Source of the DNA: Sphingomonas sp. S2M10
Lineage (GTDB): Bacteria > Pseudomonadota > Alphaproteobacteria > Sphingomonadales > Sphingomonadaceae
Length of the DNA stretch: 64,000 bases
Reading direction: 5' to 3'
NCBI RefSeq assembly: GCF_012650175.1
Contig: NZ_JAAILI010000056.1
Location: forward strand, 1-64,000
Shown piece by piece: positions 18,003 to 27,175 of the stretch (the stretch's first letter is position 1; the number at the start of each line of letters is the position of its first letter). The position numbers and the translations under genes are program-made. A model generated the notes under the pieces. That model did not search any database. It was given only the letters and a program-made list of their open reading frames with translations, and had not been told where the DNA came from.

Positions 18003-19439
18003 TCAGTAGGTGCGGGCGAGCAGCGCGGGGCGCCGCCGCTCGAGGTCGAGGATCAGGTCGCCGAACAGCCCGTTGGTCCAGGCGAACCAGGCGCGGGTGA
18101 ATTTGGCGGGATCGTCCTTGTTGAAGCTTTCGTGCATGAAGCCGGTGCCGCCATGCGTGGTCTTCAGCCAGGCGAGGCACTGGGCGATCACGGCATCGTC
18201 GTCGCTGTTCAGCGCATGGGTGATGATCGACATCGGCCAGATCATGTCGAGCCCGATATGCGGGCCGCCGATGCCCTTCGCGGCCTTGCCCTCGAAATAG
18301 TACGGGTTGCGGTCGCTCCAGGCGAGGTCGGCGGTGCGGCGAAAAAGGGGATCGTCGCGGCGCGCGGCGTCGATCATCGCCAGGCCCGACAGGCTGGGGA
18401 CGTTGGCGTCGTCCATGAAGATCCAGTTGCCGAAGCCGTCGATCTCATAGGCCCAGACCCTGCCGCCCTTGCCGTCCGGCACCAGCGCATGATCGTGCAG
18501 CGCCTTCTCGACCTCGTCGGCGAGCGACTCGGCATCCTTCGCCGCCGCCTCGTCGCCGCGCGTCTCGCGGTGCAGCTGTGCGACCTTGCGCAGCGCCGAG
18601 ACCGCGAAGAGGTTGGACGGGATCAGGAATGGATAGACGCAGGCGTCGTCCGAGGGGCGGAACATCGAATGGATCAGCCCGATCTTGCGCGTCGGCGCGC
18701 CATAGCCGCCCATCGGCACGCTGTCGGTCGGCGCGACCGCCTGGCGCTGGAAGTGGTACGGCCCCGGCCCCTCCTTGCGCTGCTGCACGCGGAAGGTGGC
18801 GACCGCCAGCTTGGCGCCCTGCGACCAGAGGTCGTCGAACGGCGTCTTGTCGCGCGTGTGGGTCCAATAGGCATGGGCGATCCGCATCGTGTAGCAGAGC
18901 GAATCGATCTCCCATTTCCGCTCGGCGACGCCCGGCTTCATGTCGGTCACGTCGACCTGCGACCATTCGAGGCTCGACTTGGCCTTCAGGTCCTTTTCGA
19001 ACGCATTGGCATAGGGATCGACCAGGATGCAGCGCGCCTGGCGCTGGATCAGCCCGACGAACAGCCGGCGCAGCGCCGGATCCTGCCCGGCGAGATGGAC
19101 ATAGGTCTGCGCCTGGGCCGAGCTGTCGCGCAGCCACATCGCGTTGATGTCGCCGGTGATGATGAAGGTGTCCGGCCGGCCGTCGAGCGTGCCGAGCTCC
19201 ACCGTGGTGTCGAGCGTGTTGGGGTAGCAATTCTCGAACAGCCAGGCGAGTTCGGGATCCGCGATGCGCGCCCTCACCCGCGTGATCTCCGCCTCCACCG
19301 CCTTGCTTACGAAGCGGCGCTTGGCTAGCGGCGGGCGCTTGCTGACGAAGCCCGTGGCCGCGCGCGCGGCACCCGGCAGCGCGGCGGTAACCCCCAGCGC
19401 CGCGGCACCGGCCATCAGCGAACGTCGATCGATCTGCAT
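18003..19439 (-). CDS. GH125 family exo-alpha-1,6-mannosidase
   Basis: A 478-aa enzyme with GH125 hallmarks: GDINAMWLRDSSAQAQTYV, FEKDLKAKSSLEWSQVDVTD, a MKPGVAERKWEIDSLCY stretch, GGTGFMHESFNKDDPAKFTR and AWTNGLFGDLI. The Glu in HESF and the Asp residues in the first motif are candidate catalytic and sugar-contacting residues. GH125 members remove non-reducing alpha-1,6-mannose. The N-terminus MQIDRRSLMAGAAALGVTAA is a twin-arginine signal, so it should act in the periplasm next to the Tat-exported GH92 enzyme. ATG 19439 is preceded by GGGGGAG on the minus strand. Together with the GH92 pair it would debranch an alpha-mannoside backbone. Confidence 0.93.
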   Translation of the reverse strand: MQIDRRSLMAGAAALGVTAALPGAARAATGFVSKRPPLAKRRFVSKAVEAEITRVRARIADPELAWLFENCYPNTLDTTVELGTLDGRPDTFIITGDINAMWLRDSSAQAQTYVHLAGQDPALRRLFVGLIQRQARCILVDPYANAFEKDLKAKSSLEWSQVDVTDMKPGVAERKWEIDSLCYTMRIAHAYWTHTRDKTPFDDLWSQGAKLAVATFRVQQRKEGPGPYHFQRQAVAPTDSVPMGGYGAPTRKIGLIHSMFRPSDDACVYPFLIPSNLFAVSALRKVAQLHRETRGDEAAAKDAESLADEVEKALHDHALVPDGKGGRVWAYEIDGFGNWIFMDDANVPSLSGLAMIDAARRDDPLFRRTADLAWSDRNPYYFEGKAAKGIGGPHIGLDMIWPMSIITHALNSDDDAVIAQCLAWLKTTHGGTGFMHESFNKDDPAKFTRAWFAWTNGLFGDLILDLERRRPALLARTY

Positions 19440-19456
19440 CTTGGTCTCCCCCGCGC

Positions 19457-21793
19457 TCACTTGGGCGCGCTCATCGAGAAGGGCGCATCGGCCTTGCGCG
19501 CGCCCCAGGTCTTGTTCGGCGTTGGCCCCATCACGAAGCGCAGCGTGCCGCCCGCCTGCAGCGCCTCGCGCGACAGCCAGGGCTTGGTGTAGGCGCGGCC
19601 GTTCAGCGTGGCGGACTGGATATAGACATTCTCGGCGCTGTTGTTGGTCGCCTCGATCGTCAGCACCTTGCCGCCGGGCATGGTGAGCCGGACGTTGCGG
19701 AACAGCGGGCTGCCGACCGCATATTGGCCGACGGTCGGCGTCACCGGATAGAAGCCGAGTGCCGAGAAGACGTACCAGGCCGAAGTCTGACCATTGTCCT
19801 CGTCGCCCGGATAGCCGTCCGGGGTTGCGGCATAGAGCTTGCGCATCACGTCGCGGACATGCGCCTGCGTCTTCCACGGCGCGCCGGCCCAGTCGTAGAG
19901 ATAGATCATGTGCTGGATCGGCTGGTTGCCATGGGCGTACTGCCCCATGTCGACGATCTGCATCTCGCGGATCTCGTGGATCACCTGGCCGTAATAGCTG
20001 TCGTCGAAGATCGGCGCGGTGGCGAACACCGAATCCAGCCGGTCGACGAACCTGGCGTCGCCGCCCATCAGGTCGATCAGGCCCTGCACGTCCTGCATCA
20101 CCGACCAGCTGTAATGCAGCGCATTGCCCTCGGTGAAGGCGTCGCCCCATTTGTACGGATTGAACGGCGTCTCCCACGCGCCGTCCTTGTTGCGCCCGCG
20201 CATCCAGCCGCTCTCGGGATCGTAGAGCTTGCGGAAGTTCTGCGCGCGCTCGGCATAGAGGCGGGCATCGTCCTTCTTGCCCAGCGCTGCGGCGAGACGC
20301 GAGAGGGAGAAGTCGGCGGTGGCATATTCGAGCGTGCGCGCGGCATTCTCGTTGATGCCGACGTCATAGGGCACATAGCCGAGCTGGTTGTAATATTCGA
20401 CGCCCTCGCGGCCGACCGCGCCGACGACATTGCCGTTCTTGTCCTTCGGCCGGCCCTGGCTGGTCGTCGCGTTCTTGACCATCGCCTCGTAGAGCGGTTC
20501 GATATCGAAGCCGCGCACGCCGCTCAGATAGGCATCGGCGATCAGGTTCGCCGAGTTCGAGCCGATCATCACGTCGCGGTATCCCGGGCTCGCCCATTCG
20601 GGCAGCCAGCCGCCTTCCTTGTAGGTGTTGACCAGACCCTGCATGATCTCGGCATCGCGCTCGCGGTACATCAGCGCGAACCAGGGGAAGACCGCGCGCC
20701 ACGTGTCCCAGAAGCCGTTGTCGGTGTACATGGGGCCGGGATGCACCTGCCCGTCATAGGGGCTGTAGTGCACTTGGCGGCCCTGCCCATCGATCTCGTA
20801 GAACATGCGCGGGAACTGCAGCATGCGGTAGAGCGCCGAATAGAAGGTGCGGCGGTTGTCGAGATTGGGATCGGTCACGCGGACGCGGCCGAGCTCCTTC
20901 TCCCACGCCGCCTTGGCCTTGGCCTTGGTCTGCTCGAACCCGTCGCCGCCGATCTCGCTGGCGAGGTTGCGCTCGGCCTGTTCGGGGCTGATGAAGGACG
21001 ACGCGACCTTGACGTGGACCTGCTCGGCCGCGCGGGTGGCAAAGCTCACCACCGCGCCGACATGGTTGCCCTCGCGCTGCGCGTCGGCGGTCAGCTGCCA
21101 ATTGTCGTCCCAGCTGCGGGTGACGGTGAAGTCGTGGTCGAACTCGGCGACGAAATAGTTGCGGAAATTGCCCGGCACGCCGCCATGGTTGTTGCGCACC
21201 CAGCCGCTGATCCGGCGCCGCGCGCGATCGATGGTGACGCTCGATCCGCCGGCGAGCGCGTCGAGCACGATGTGCGCGTCGTCCGCCTTGGGGAAGGTGA
21301 AGCGGAACTGCGCGGCGCGCGCGGTGGGGACGACTTCCGCAGTCACGTCATAATCGGCGAGGTAGACGCGGTAGCTGTACGGATGGCTCTCCTCGGCCTT
21401 GTGGCTGTACCAGGAGGCGCGCTCGGCCTCGCGGATCCGCACCGGCCCGGTCTCGGCCATCAGCGAGAAAGCGGCATAGTCGTTCATCCACGGGCTGGGC
21501 TGGTGGGTCTGCTTGATGCCGTTGATCTTGTTGTCATGGTACATATAGCCCCAGCCGCTGCCGGGCTTGCCGGTGACCGGCGTCCAGAAGTTCATGCCCC
21601 ATGGCACGGCCACCGCGGGATAGGTGTTGCCGTAGGAAAGCTCATAGGTGGAATCGGTGCCCATCAGCGGGTTGACCAGATCGACCAGCGCCTCGCTGCG
21701 ATCGGATTGCTGCGCGATCGCGGGCAAGGTGGCGACGCCGGCGAGGAGCGCGAAGGCGGCGGCGCGGAGCGGCTTGGCGGAGAAAAGGGGCAC
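19457..21793 (-). CDS. GH92 family alpha-mannosidase (Sec signal)
   Basis: A 778-aa GH92 enzyme, the second in the locus. It has a Sec signal (LRAAAFALLAGVATLPAIAQ), then VNPLMGTDSTYELSYGNTYP, FWTPVTGKPGSGWGYMY, KQTHQPSPWMNDY, GFWDTWRAVFPWF, YAHGNQPIQHMIYLYDWAG and GDEDNGQTSAWYVFSALGFY. Compared with the 15653-17980 enzyme, HGNEP has become HGNQP and the residue after the DD/ED pair is Asn rather than Cys, which may mean another linkage preference (inference). The start is GTG at 21793 with AAGGAA 7 nt upstream on the minus strand; the longer open frame overlaps the GH43 gene. It lies 17 nt from the GH125 gene and 26 nt from the GH43 gene. Confidence 0.92.
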   Translation of the reverse strand: MPLFSAKPLRAAAFALLAGVATLPAIAQQSDRSEALVDLVNPLMGTDSTYELSYGNTYPAVAVPWGMNFWTPVTGKPGSGWGYMYHDNKINGIKQTHQPSPWMNDYAAFSLMAETGPVRIREAERASWYSHKAEESHPYSYRVYLADYDVTAEVVPTARAAQFRFTFPKADDAHIVLDALAGGSSVTIDRARRRISGWVRNNHGGVPGNFRNYFVAEFDHDFTVTRSWDDNWQLTADAQREGNHVGAVVSFATRAAEQVHVKVASSFISPEQAERNLASEIGGDGFEQTKAKAKAAWEKELGRVRVTDPNLDNRRTFYSALYRMLQFPRMFYEIDGQGRQVHYSPYDGQVHPGPMYTDNGFWDTWRAVFPWFALMYRERDAEIMQGLVNTYKEGGWLPEWASPGYRDVMIGSNSANLIADAYLSGVRGFDIEPLYEAMVKNATTSQGRPKDKNGNVVGAVGREGVEYYNQLGYVPYDVGINENAARTLEYATADFSLSRLAAALGKKDDARLYAERAQNFRKLYDPESGWMRGRNKDGAWETPFNPYKWGDAFTEGNALHYSWSVMQDVQGLIDLMGGDARFVDRLDSVFATAPIFDDSYYGQVIHEIREMQIVDMGQYAHGNQPIQHMIYLYDWAGAPWKTQAHVRDVMRKLYAATPDGYPGDEDNGQTSAWYVFSALGFYPVTPTVGQYAVGSPLFRNVRLTMPGGKVLTIEATNNSAENVYIQSATLNGRAYTKPWLSREALQAGGTLRFVMGPTPNKTWGARKADAPFSMSAPK

Positions 21794-21819
21794 GGAGGTT
21801 CCTTTGGCTGGGCGCGTCG

Positions 21820-22878
21820 TCAATGGGTGCGGGTACGGCGGAGCGGCTCGGGCGCCACGCCCTGGTTGGTCAGCGTGACCGGCTGGATCGAGCCGTCCGG
21901 ATTGAAGGTCATGCGGTCGATGGCGAGTTCGCGATGCTCGCCCTGCTGGTCGGCGAGCGGACGGCGGTGATAGGCGATGTACCAGCGATCGGTGCCGGGC
22001 ACGTTGACCACCGAATGGTGCCCCGCTCCGCGCGCGATTCTGGGATCTTCCTGGAGGATCGTGCCGCGCGGCGTGAACGGACCGATGGGGCTGGGCCCGG
22101 TCGCATAGGCGACGCGGTAGTCGGAGCCCGTCCATTCGCCTTCGGACCACATCAGGTAGTAGACCCCCTTGCGCTTGATGACGAAGGATCCCTCGACATA
22201 GCCCGGCGGCGTGATCTCCTTCCAGGTCGAACCGTCGGCATGGGGCAGCACGCGGCGCAGGTCCTTGCTCAGCCGCACGACGTTGCAGTGCCGCCAGCCG
22301 CCATAATAGAGATAGACCTGCCCGTCGGTATCGCGGAACACGAAGGGGTCGATCGGCTGCGCACCGTTGTGGAATCCGCCGATCAGCGGCTTGCCGAGCG
22401 CATCGCGGAAGGGGCCGCCGGGCTTGTCGCTCACCCCGAGGCCGATGCCGCCCTGTTCCTTGTCGCTCTGGATGTCGTTGGCGGAGAAGAACATGTAGTA
22501 GCGCCCCTGCGCCTCGATCACCGAGGGCGCCCAGATCGCATAGGCCGCCCAGGAAATCCGCGTCACGTCGAGGACATGGGGGTGCTTGGTCCAGTGGACG
22601 AGATCGGGCGAGGAGAAGGCGTTGAAGAAGGTCTGATAGGCGTAGGAGGGCCGCACCGTCTTGCGCTTGCGCGCCTCTTGCTGCGCGGGGGTGAAGCGCC
22701 GGGTGCGGTCGCGCACGCCGTCATCGGCGGAATAGGTGGGGTAGATCCAATATTGCCCTTGGAAGACGCGGATCTCGGGATCGGCATACCAGCCGCGCAC
22801 GATCGGGTTGGACGCGGAAGCGGCGAGCGGCGCCATCAGGGCGAGAAGGGCGAGCGCCCGGCGGAGCTTCGATCGCAT
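21820..22878 (-). CDS. GH43 family glycoside hydrolase
   Basis: A 352-aa secreted five-bladed beta-propeller glycosidase. The signal peptide is at residues 1-23 (LLALMAPLAASAS). The GH43 triad is visible: the Asp of GWYADPEI (about 32, base), the Asp of QPIDPFVFRD (about 176, pKa modulator) and the Glu of YVEGSFV (about 228, acid). WAPSV and SDYRVAYATGPSPIGPF are also typical. GH43 enzymes remove arabinose, xylose or galactose side groups. Its position as the first enzyme after the receptor suggests trimming of decorated mannan or another alpha-mannoside before the GH92/GH125 enzymes act (inference). The exact substrate is unknown. Confidence 0.88.
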   Translation of the reverse strand: MRSKLRRALALLALMAPLAASASNPIVRGWYADPEIRVFQGQYWIYPTYSADDGVRDRTRRFTPAQQEARKRKTVRPSYAYQTFFNAFSSPDLVHWTKHPHVLDVTRISWAAYAIWAPSVIEAQGRYYMFFSANDIQSDKEQGGIGLGVSDKPGGPFRDALGKPLIGGFHNGAQPIDPFVFRDTDGQVYLYYGGWRHCNVVRLSKDLRRVLPHADGSTWKEITPPGYVEGSFVIKRKGVYYLMWSEGEWTGSDYRVAYATGPSPIGPFTPRGTILQEDPRIARGAGHHSVVNVPGTDRWYIAYHRRPLADQQGEHRELAIDRMTFNPDGSIQPVTLTNQGVAPEPLRRTRTH

Positions 22879-22915
22879 GCTGGGTCTCCTTGGCCGCTGA
22901 ATAGCCTGGCGACGG

Positions 22916-22951
22916 GTAAAAAGGAGGCGGGGCGGCGTCGGCCGCCCCGCC
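22916..22951 (-). terminator. Hairpin terminator after the second TonB-dependent receptor gene
   Basis: An 11-bp perfect GC stem (GGCGGGGCGGC / GCCGCCCCGCC, 22926-22951, 4-nt loop) followed on the minus strand by TCCTTTTT. It lies between the receptor stop (22968) and the GH43 start (22878). It may give full or partial termination, so receptor mRNA could exceed enzyme mRNA. Confidence 0.8.
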
Positions 22952-22967
22952 AGAGGGGGGGGTACGA

Positions 22968-25900
22968 TCAGAACTTGTAGGCCAGCCCCAGATAGGCACG
23001 GCGTCCGGTATATTGGTTGCTGATGAAGCGCGCGTCGGTGTCGTTGCCCAGGTGCGCCCGCTCCTCCGACTTGGTGAGGTTGATCACCGAGGCGGTCAGC
23101 TGCAGGTTCTCGAAGAAATTGTACGAGGCGTTGAGATCGACCTGCTCATACGGATCCGAATAGACGTTCAGGCCCGACTGGATACCGCCGACCCGCTCGC
23201 CGCGGCGGTTGTACGAGGCGCGGAGCAGCAGCTTCTTGGTCTCGAAGAAGATCGAGCCGTTGATCTGCGTCTTTGCGCTGCCGACCAGCGGGGAATCGCC
23301 CACCTTCTTGCCATCCAGCGTGATCTCGGCGACCGAGGTGTCGTTATAGGTAAAGTTCACCTGCGCGCCGAGCCCGAACGGCAAGGTATGCTGCGCGTAG
23401 AGCTCGACACCCTGCGACACCGCATTGGAACCGTTCGCCTGGGTCGAATATTGCTGCACCGTCACCGTGTTGCCGGCAACTTCGCTCTGAATGTCGAGCA
23501 CCAGCGGCACGATGAAGTCCGACACGTCCTTGCGGAACAGCGTGCCGCCGAGCACCGAGCCGCGGTGGAAATACCATTCCACGCCAACGTCATACTGCCA
23601 TGCCTTGAACGGCTTCAGATTGAAGTTGCCGCCGCTGCCGAACCAGCCGGGCAGCGCACCGAACTGGGCGCGGTCATAGACGAACGCGTCCGAGTTGAAG
23701 GTCAGCGAGCGGGCGCCGGCGAGGTCGCCATAGCCCGGCCGCGCGATCACCTTCGACGCCGCGCCGCGGATCAGCAGGTTCGGCGTCACCTCCCACGAGA
23801 TGTTGAAGCTCGGCAGGAAGTCCGTGTAGCGCTTGGACTCGTCGTTCGGGCTGAACACCTTCACTTCGCGCTGCGCCTGCGGCAGCACGAGGCAGTTGCC
23901 GTCCGGGCCCACCGGCGGCGGGACGAACGGGTCGCCGTTGGTGTTCTGGCAATAGTCATTCTCGTAATAGATCACGTCGGTCGACACGCCCGACTGCTTG
24001 GTGCTCACCACGCGCAGGCCGATATTGCCGCGTATGTTGTTCATCTTGAAGTTCGCCTGGGCATAGCCCGCCCAGATCCGCTCCTTGATGTCGTAGCGGT
24101 TCTCCGGCTCGGGCACGCGGACCGGGCCGTTATAGGTCTTGTTCAGATAGGCCAGATAATTGTCCATGTTGAACGCCGGGAAGACGCTCGTCGTGAACCC
24201 GCCGGCGATGTTGCCGATCGGCTGGCTGAGGAAGAAGGCCGGCTGGGTCACCGCCGCGCCGGCGGTATCCTGATAGCGCAGCGTGTTGGCGGCATCCGAA
24301 TACCATTCGAAACGCCCGGTCTGCCGTTCCACCTTGCCCTCGCGCCACTTGGCACCGACCTGAATCGAGTCGATGAAGCTGTCGAAGCGGCGGGTCAGGT
24401 CGATCTGGGCATATTTCTGCTCGATCGCGCTGTTGGTATAGCCCGACCCGGTCGAGCCCAGATCGACCTGCGAGATTCCCTTCATCAGGTTCTGCTGGAG
24501 TTCGGGCGAGAATTGCATCGCCACCGACTGGCCGGTGAAGCTCCACTGGCTCAGCATGTTGCCGTTGACGCGATTGGCGAGGCCGTCGCCGACCACCAGC
24601 CGCGGCTTGGCCTGGGCGTAGAACTGGAAGGACGGACCGCCGGTCGCGCGCGTCTTGCCGCCGGCGAACGACACGGTCAGGCGATCATGCGTATAGTCGC
24701 CGTGCAGGTCGTAGGTGTTCGAGACGGTCTTCTGGCGCGCATAATAGCTCTGCATCGCCGGGGTTTCCATCGTGCAGGGCGAGGTGCCGGTACGGCATGC
24801 CGTCCCGTCCGGCGGCACCTGGAAGGTCGCCGAGGTAAGGATCGTGCCGCTCTTGTCGAACTGGCCGCCGGTGAAGAAATTCCCGTAACCCCATTCGGGA
24901 ATCTTGATGAGGTTGGAGACATTGTCGCCATTGAGCTGGAAGCGGAAATAATTGGCGGTGAGATTGAAGCCCTCGAACGGCTGCCACTGCGCAGTCGCCT
25001 GGATTCCCAGCCGCTTGCGCTTCTCGATCAGCACGGTCTCGTCGACCGACTGCGGCGCCCAATAGCCGTTATAATGCGTGCCACCTTGCGTGGTCACACC
25101 GTCGTTCCAATAGGAGATGGCATCGTCATTGGCGTAGGTCTTGCCGTTGACGTCAGTCGCCTGCTTCGGATTGGCCGCGTCGGTCCACCAATGCCAGCTT
25201 TCGGTCGCCGCGCTCAGCGTGCGGTTGGTGCGGACCTGATAGGTCGCCCCCAACAGCAGCCCGAAGGTCTTGGCCTCGTTGTGCCAGGAGAGCAGGCCCG
25301 AAACGCTGGGCTCAACCTTCTTGGTGACGTCCGAATAGGTGCCCTCGACCTGGACGTTGCCCGACCAGGGCTTGAGGTCGAACGGGCGACGCGTGTGGTT
25401 GATGATCACGCCGCCGACGCCGCCTTCATCCAGCCGCGCTTCGGACGACTTGAACACCTCTACGCTGCCGATCAGGTTTGCCGGCAGCAGCAGATAGTTG
25501 AAGCTGCGCGAGGGATCGCCGGAGTCGGCCGAGGCAATGAAATTGCCGTTGAGCTCGGTTAACGTCAGATCGGAGCTGAGGCCGCGGATGCTCACCCGGC
25601 TGCCTTCACCGCCATCGCGTTCGATCACCACGCCGGGGACGCGCTGCAGCGCGTCCGCCACGTTCTTGTCGGGGAACTTGCCGACGTCCTCCGCGGTGAT
25701 CACGTCGACGAACGCATTGGCATCGCGCTTCTGCGACAGGCTGGCTTCGATCGAGGCGCGATAGCCGGTGACGACGATGTCTCCCTCGCCGTCGCTCGGC
25801 GCGGCATTTTGCGGCGCGCTGGAATCGCCCGCTTGCGGCTGCGTCGTCGTTGCCTGCGCGAAGGCGAGACCTGGCAGTGCAGCGCACAGGCTGGTGCCGA

Positions 25901-25970
25901 GCATCAGCTGGCACAGCAGCCGGTGACGCACGGGCGCCGACGACGAACGGAACAGATTGCCGTTGGACAA
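22968..25970 (-). CDS. TonB-dependent outer-membrane receptor (lead receptor of the mannoside locus)
   Basis: A 1000-aa receptor of the carbohydrate type common in Caulobacter and sphingomonads. The signal peptide is at about residues 17-39 (ending GLAFAQ). The TonB box is GDIVVTGYR at about 63-71, followed by ASIEASLSQKRDANAFVDV and AEDVGKFPDKNVADALQRVPGV. The plug contains RGLSSDLTLTELNG; the barrel ends RRAYLGLAYKF with the terminal Phe. It is the first gene before GH43-GH92-GH125-GH92 on the same strand and so is the probable importer of the oligomannoside. A TTGACA hexamer on the minus strand at 26085-26090 is a candidate -35 element. Confidence 0.93.
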   Translation of the reverse strand: MSNGNLFRSSSAPVRHRLLCQLMLGTSLCAALPGLAFAQATTTQPQAGDSSAPQNAAPSDGEGDIVVTGYRASIEASLSQKRDANAFVDVITAEDVGKFPDKNVADALQRVPGVVIERDGGEGSRVSIRGLSSDLTLTELNGNFIASADSGDPSRSFNYLLLPANLIGSVEVFKSSEARLDEGGVGGVIINHTRRPFDLKPWSGNVQVEGTYSDVTKKVEPSVSGLLSWHNEAKTFGLLLGATYQVRTNRTLSAATESWHWWTDAANPKQATDVNGKTYANDDAISYWNDGVTTQGGTHYNGYWAPQSVDETVLIEKRKRLGIQATAQWQPFEGFNLTANYFRFQLNGDNVSNLIKIPEWGYGNFFTGGQFDKSGTILTSATFQVPPDGTACRTGTSPCTMETPAMQSYYARQKTVSNTYDLHGDYTHDRLTVSFAGGKTRATGGPSFQFYAQAKPRLVVGDGLANRVNGNMLSQWSFTGQSVAMQFSPELQQNLMKGISQVDLGSTGSGYTNSAIEQKYAQIDLTRRFDSFIDSIQVGAKWREGKVERQTGRFEWYSDAANTLRYQDTAGAAVTQPAFFLSQPIGNIAGGFTTSVFPAFNMDNYLAYLNKTYNGPVRVPEPENRYDIKERIWAGYAQANFKMNNIRGNIGLRVVSTKQSGVSTDVIYYENDYCQNTNGDPFVPPPVGPDGNCLVLPQAQREVKVFSPNDESKRYTDFLPSFNISWEVTPNLLIRGAASKVIARPGYGDLAGARSLTFNSDAFVYDRAQFGALPGWFGSGGNFNLKPFKAWQYDVGVEWYFHRGSVLGGTLFRKDVSDFIVPLVLDIQSEVAGNTVTVQQYSTQANGSNAVSQGVELYAQHTLPFGLGAQVNFTYNDTSVAEITLDGKKVGDSPLVGSAKTQINGSIFFETKKLLLRASYNRRGERVGGIQSGLNVYSDPYEQVDLNASYNFFENLQLTASVINLTKSEERAHLGNDTDARFISNQYTGRRAYLGLAYKF

Positions 25971-26500
25971 GATCCTTCTCCCTCTTCAACCTGAGGGCCC
26001 CCAGGCACCCCATGGTTTTTCTGACCGCGATGTCAGACGTGAGCCCGCGGCTGTTGGCGACGGTGTCGCAATAGAAAAACAAATTGTCAATTAAACTCGC
26101 GAACGATGTGTGACTTTGCAGCAACGATCAGCAACAAACGCATTTTGCACGGTAAACGTTGTCACGAGATTTACGGGCTTGCTTGCAACTCGCCTGCGGC
26201 CAGCGCATCAGATGAAGGCCAGGGATGCGCATGCTTGGGCAGCGTTCGAGGTGCGGGTCGTTCGCTGCGTGCTACCCGCCGCCTGGCCCGATCGCGCCAC
26301 CGCAGCGGCGGCGTGACACATGTCCGGACGGCGGCGGGAGGGGGCGGCAGCGAGGCGATGCCCATTTAGCCCGCACGCCAAAGGCGCGAAAACGCGGCGC
26401 AGATTACCCGAAAGCATCCGGATTCGCTGTCTTGCATCCGGAACGGACTTGCCACGCCGCAAATCCGTCAACATGGTGCGATTGCAGTTTTCGCAGCGAA
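25971..26500. promoter_or_regulatory. 530-base intergenic region between the mannoside locus and the Crp/Fnr gene
   Basis: The stretch at 26065-26175 is strikingly AT-rich for this genome (AAAAACAAATTGTCAATTAAA and poly-A/T runs) and should hold the minus-strand promoter of the receptor gene, with TTGACA at 26090-26085 as candidate -35. 26180-26500 is GC-rich again, with several short open frames in different phases, none with a good ribosome site or recognisable sequence. The regulator promoter probably lies here. I see no RNA gene. Confidence 0.45.
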
Positions 26501-27175
26501 ATGCGGGGCGTGGGGGCAGGCGACATCGATCTGGCGACGCGGTTCGCCCAACTTTTCGCGTGCAGCGAAGCGATCGCGGCCGAGCTGGCCGCGGCGGCGT
26601 TGGCGCGTCGCTGTCCGCCGGGTGCCACGATCGTCCACCAAGGGGAGATGTCCGGCCGCGTGCTGGTGCTGCTGGAAGGCCATGTCCGCGCCGCGATGGT
26701 GACGCTGGACGGCCGGGTGCTGCAGCTGGCGGAATATCACCCCGGGGACATTTTCGGCGGCGTCGACCCCGGCCGCGAACAGGCGGCGGACTGCACCGCC
26801 ACCCTGCCCACCCATGTCGCCAGCTTCGCCACGGCCGAGTTCTACGCGCTGGCCGAGCGCCATGCCGGTGTCGGCGTAGTGCTGGCGCGGACGATGGTGC
26901 GGCAGTTCTCGTCGCTCAGCCAGCTCGTCTCCGCCCGGCTCACCCTGTCCGCGACCGGACGCGTGCATGCGGAGTTGCTGCGCCTGGCCCGCGCGCAGGA
27001 TGGGCGCTGGATCCGCCCCCTTCCCGTACTCTCCGACCTGGCGCTGCGGGTACAGACCGCGCGCGAAACCGTGTCTCGGGCAGTCTCGGCGCTGGAGCGG
27101 CGCGGCATCGTGCAGCGGCACGAGGACGGGCTGGAGATCGTCGCACCCGCCCGGCTCGAGGCGCTTATCGTCTGA
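26501..27175 (+). CDS. Crp/Fnr family transcription regulator
   Basis: A 224-aa one-component regulator. Residues about 10-125 form a cyclic-nucleotide-binding-like beta-roll (GATIVHQGEMSGRVLVLLEG, LAEYHPGDIFG), and the C-terminal winged helix contains LSDLALRVQTARETVSRAVS and LERRGIVQ. No Fnr-type cysteine cluster is seen, so it is not an iron-sulfur sensor. ATG 26501 is taken because the conserved roll starts shortly after; an open frame runs further upstream without homology and the ribosome site is weak. It is divergent from the mannoside receptor and converges with the TIR operon, overlapping the last gene there by 11 bases. A role in carbohydrate control is possible but unproven. Confidence 0.85.
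   Translation: MRGVGAGDIDLATRFAQLFACSEAIAAELAAAALARRCPPGATIVHQGEMSGRVLVLLEGHVRAAMVTLDGRVLQLAEYHPGDIFGGVDPGREQAADCTATLPTHVASFATAEFYALAERHAGVGVVLARTMVRQFSSLSQLVSARLTLSATGRVHAELLRLARAQDGRWIRPLPVLSDLALRVQTARETVSRAVSALERRGIVQRHEDGLEIVAPARLEALIV

Noticed and set aside
23013..25562. Plus-strand open frame (849 codons) opposite the lead TonB-dependent receptor
   Set aside because: Antisense shadow; the minus strand encodes a full receptor with signal peptide and terminal Phe.
26106..26369. Short open frames in the spacer before the Crp/Fnr gene
   Set aside because: Different phases overlap, Arg-rich composition, no ribosome sites and no recognisable product.
26225..26500. N-terminal extension of the Crp/Fnr regulator
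   Set aside because: The extra 92 residues have no family similarity and no ribosome site; the start at 26501 fits the family.
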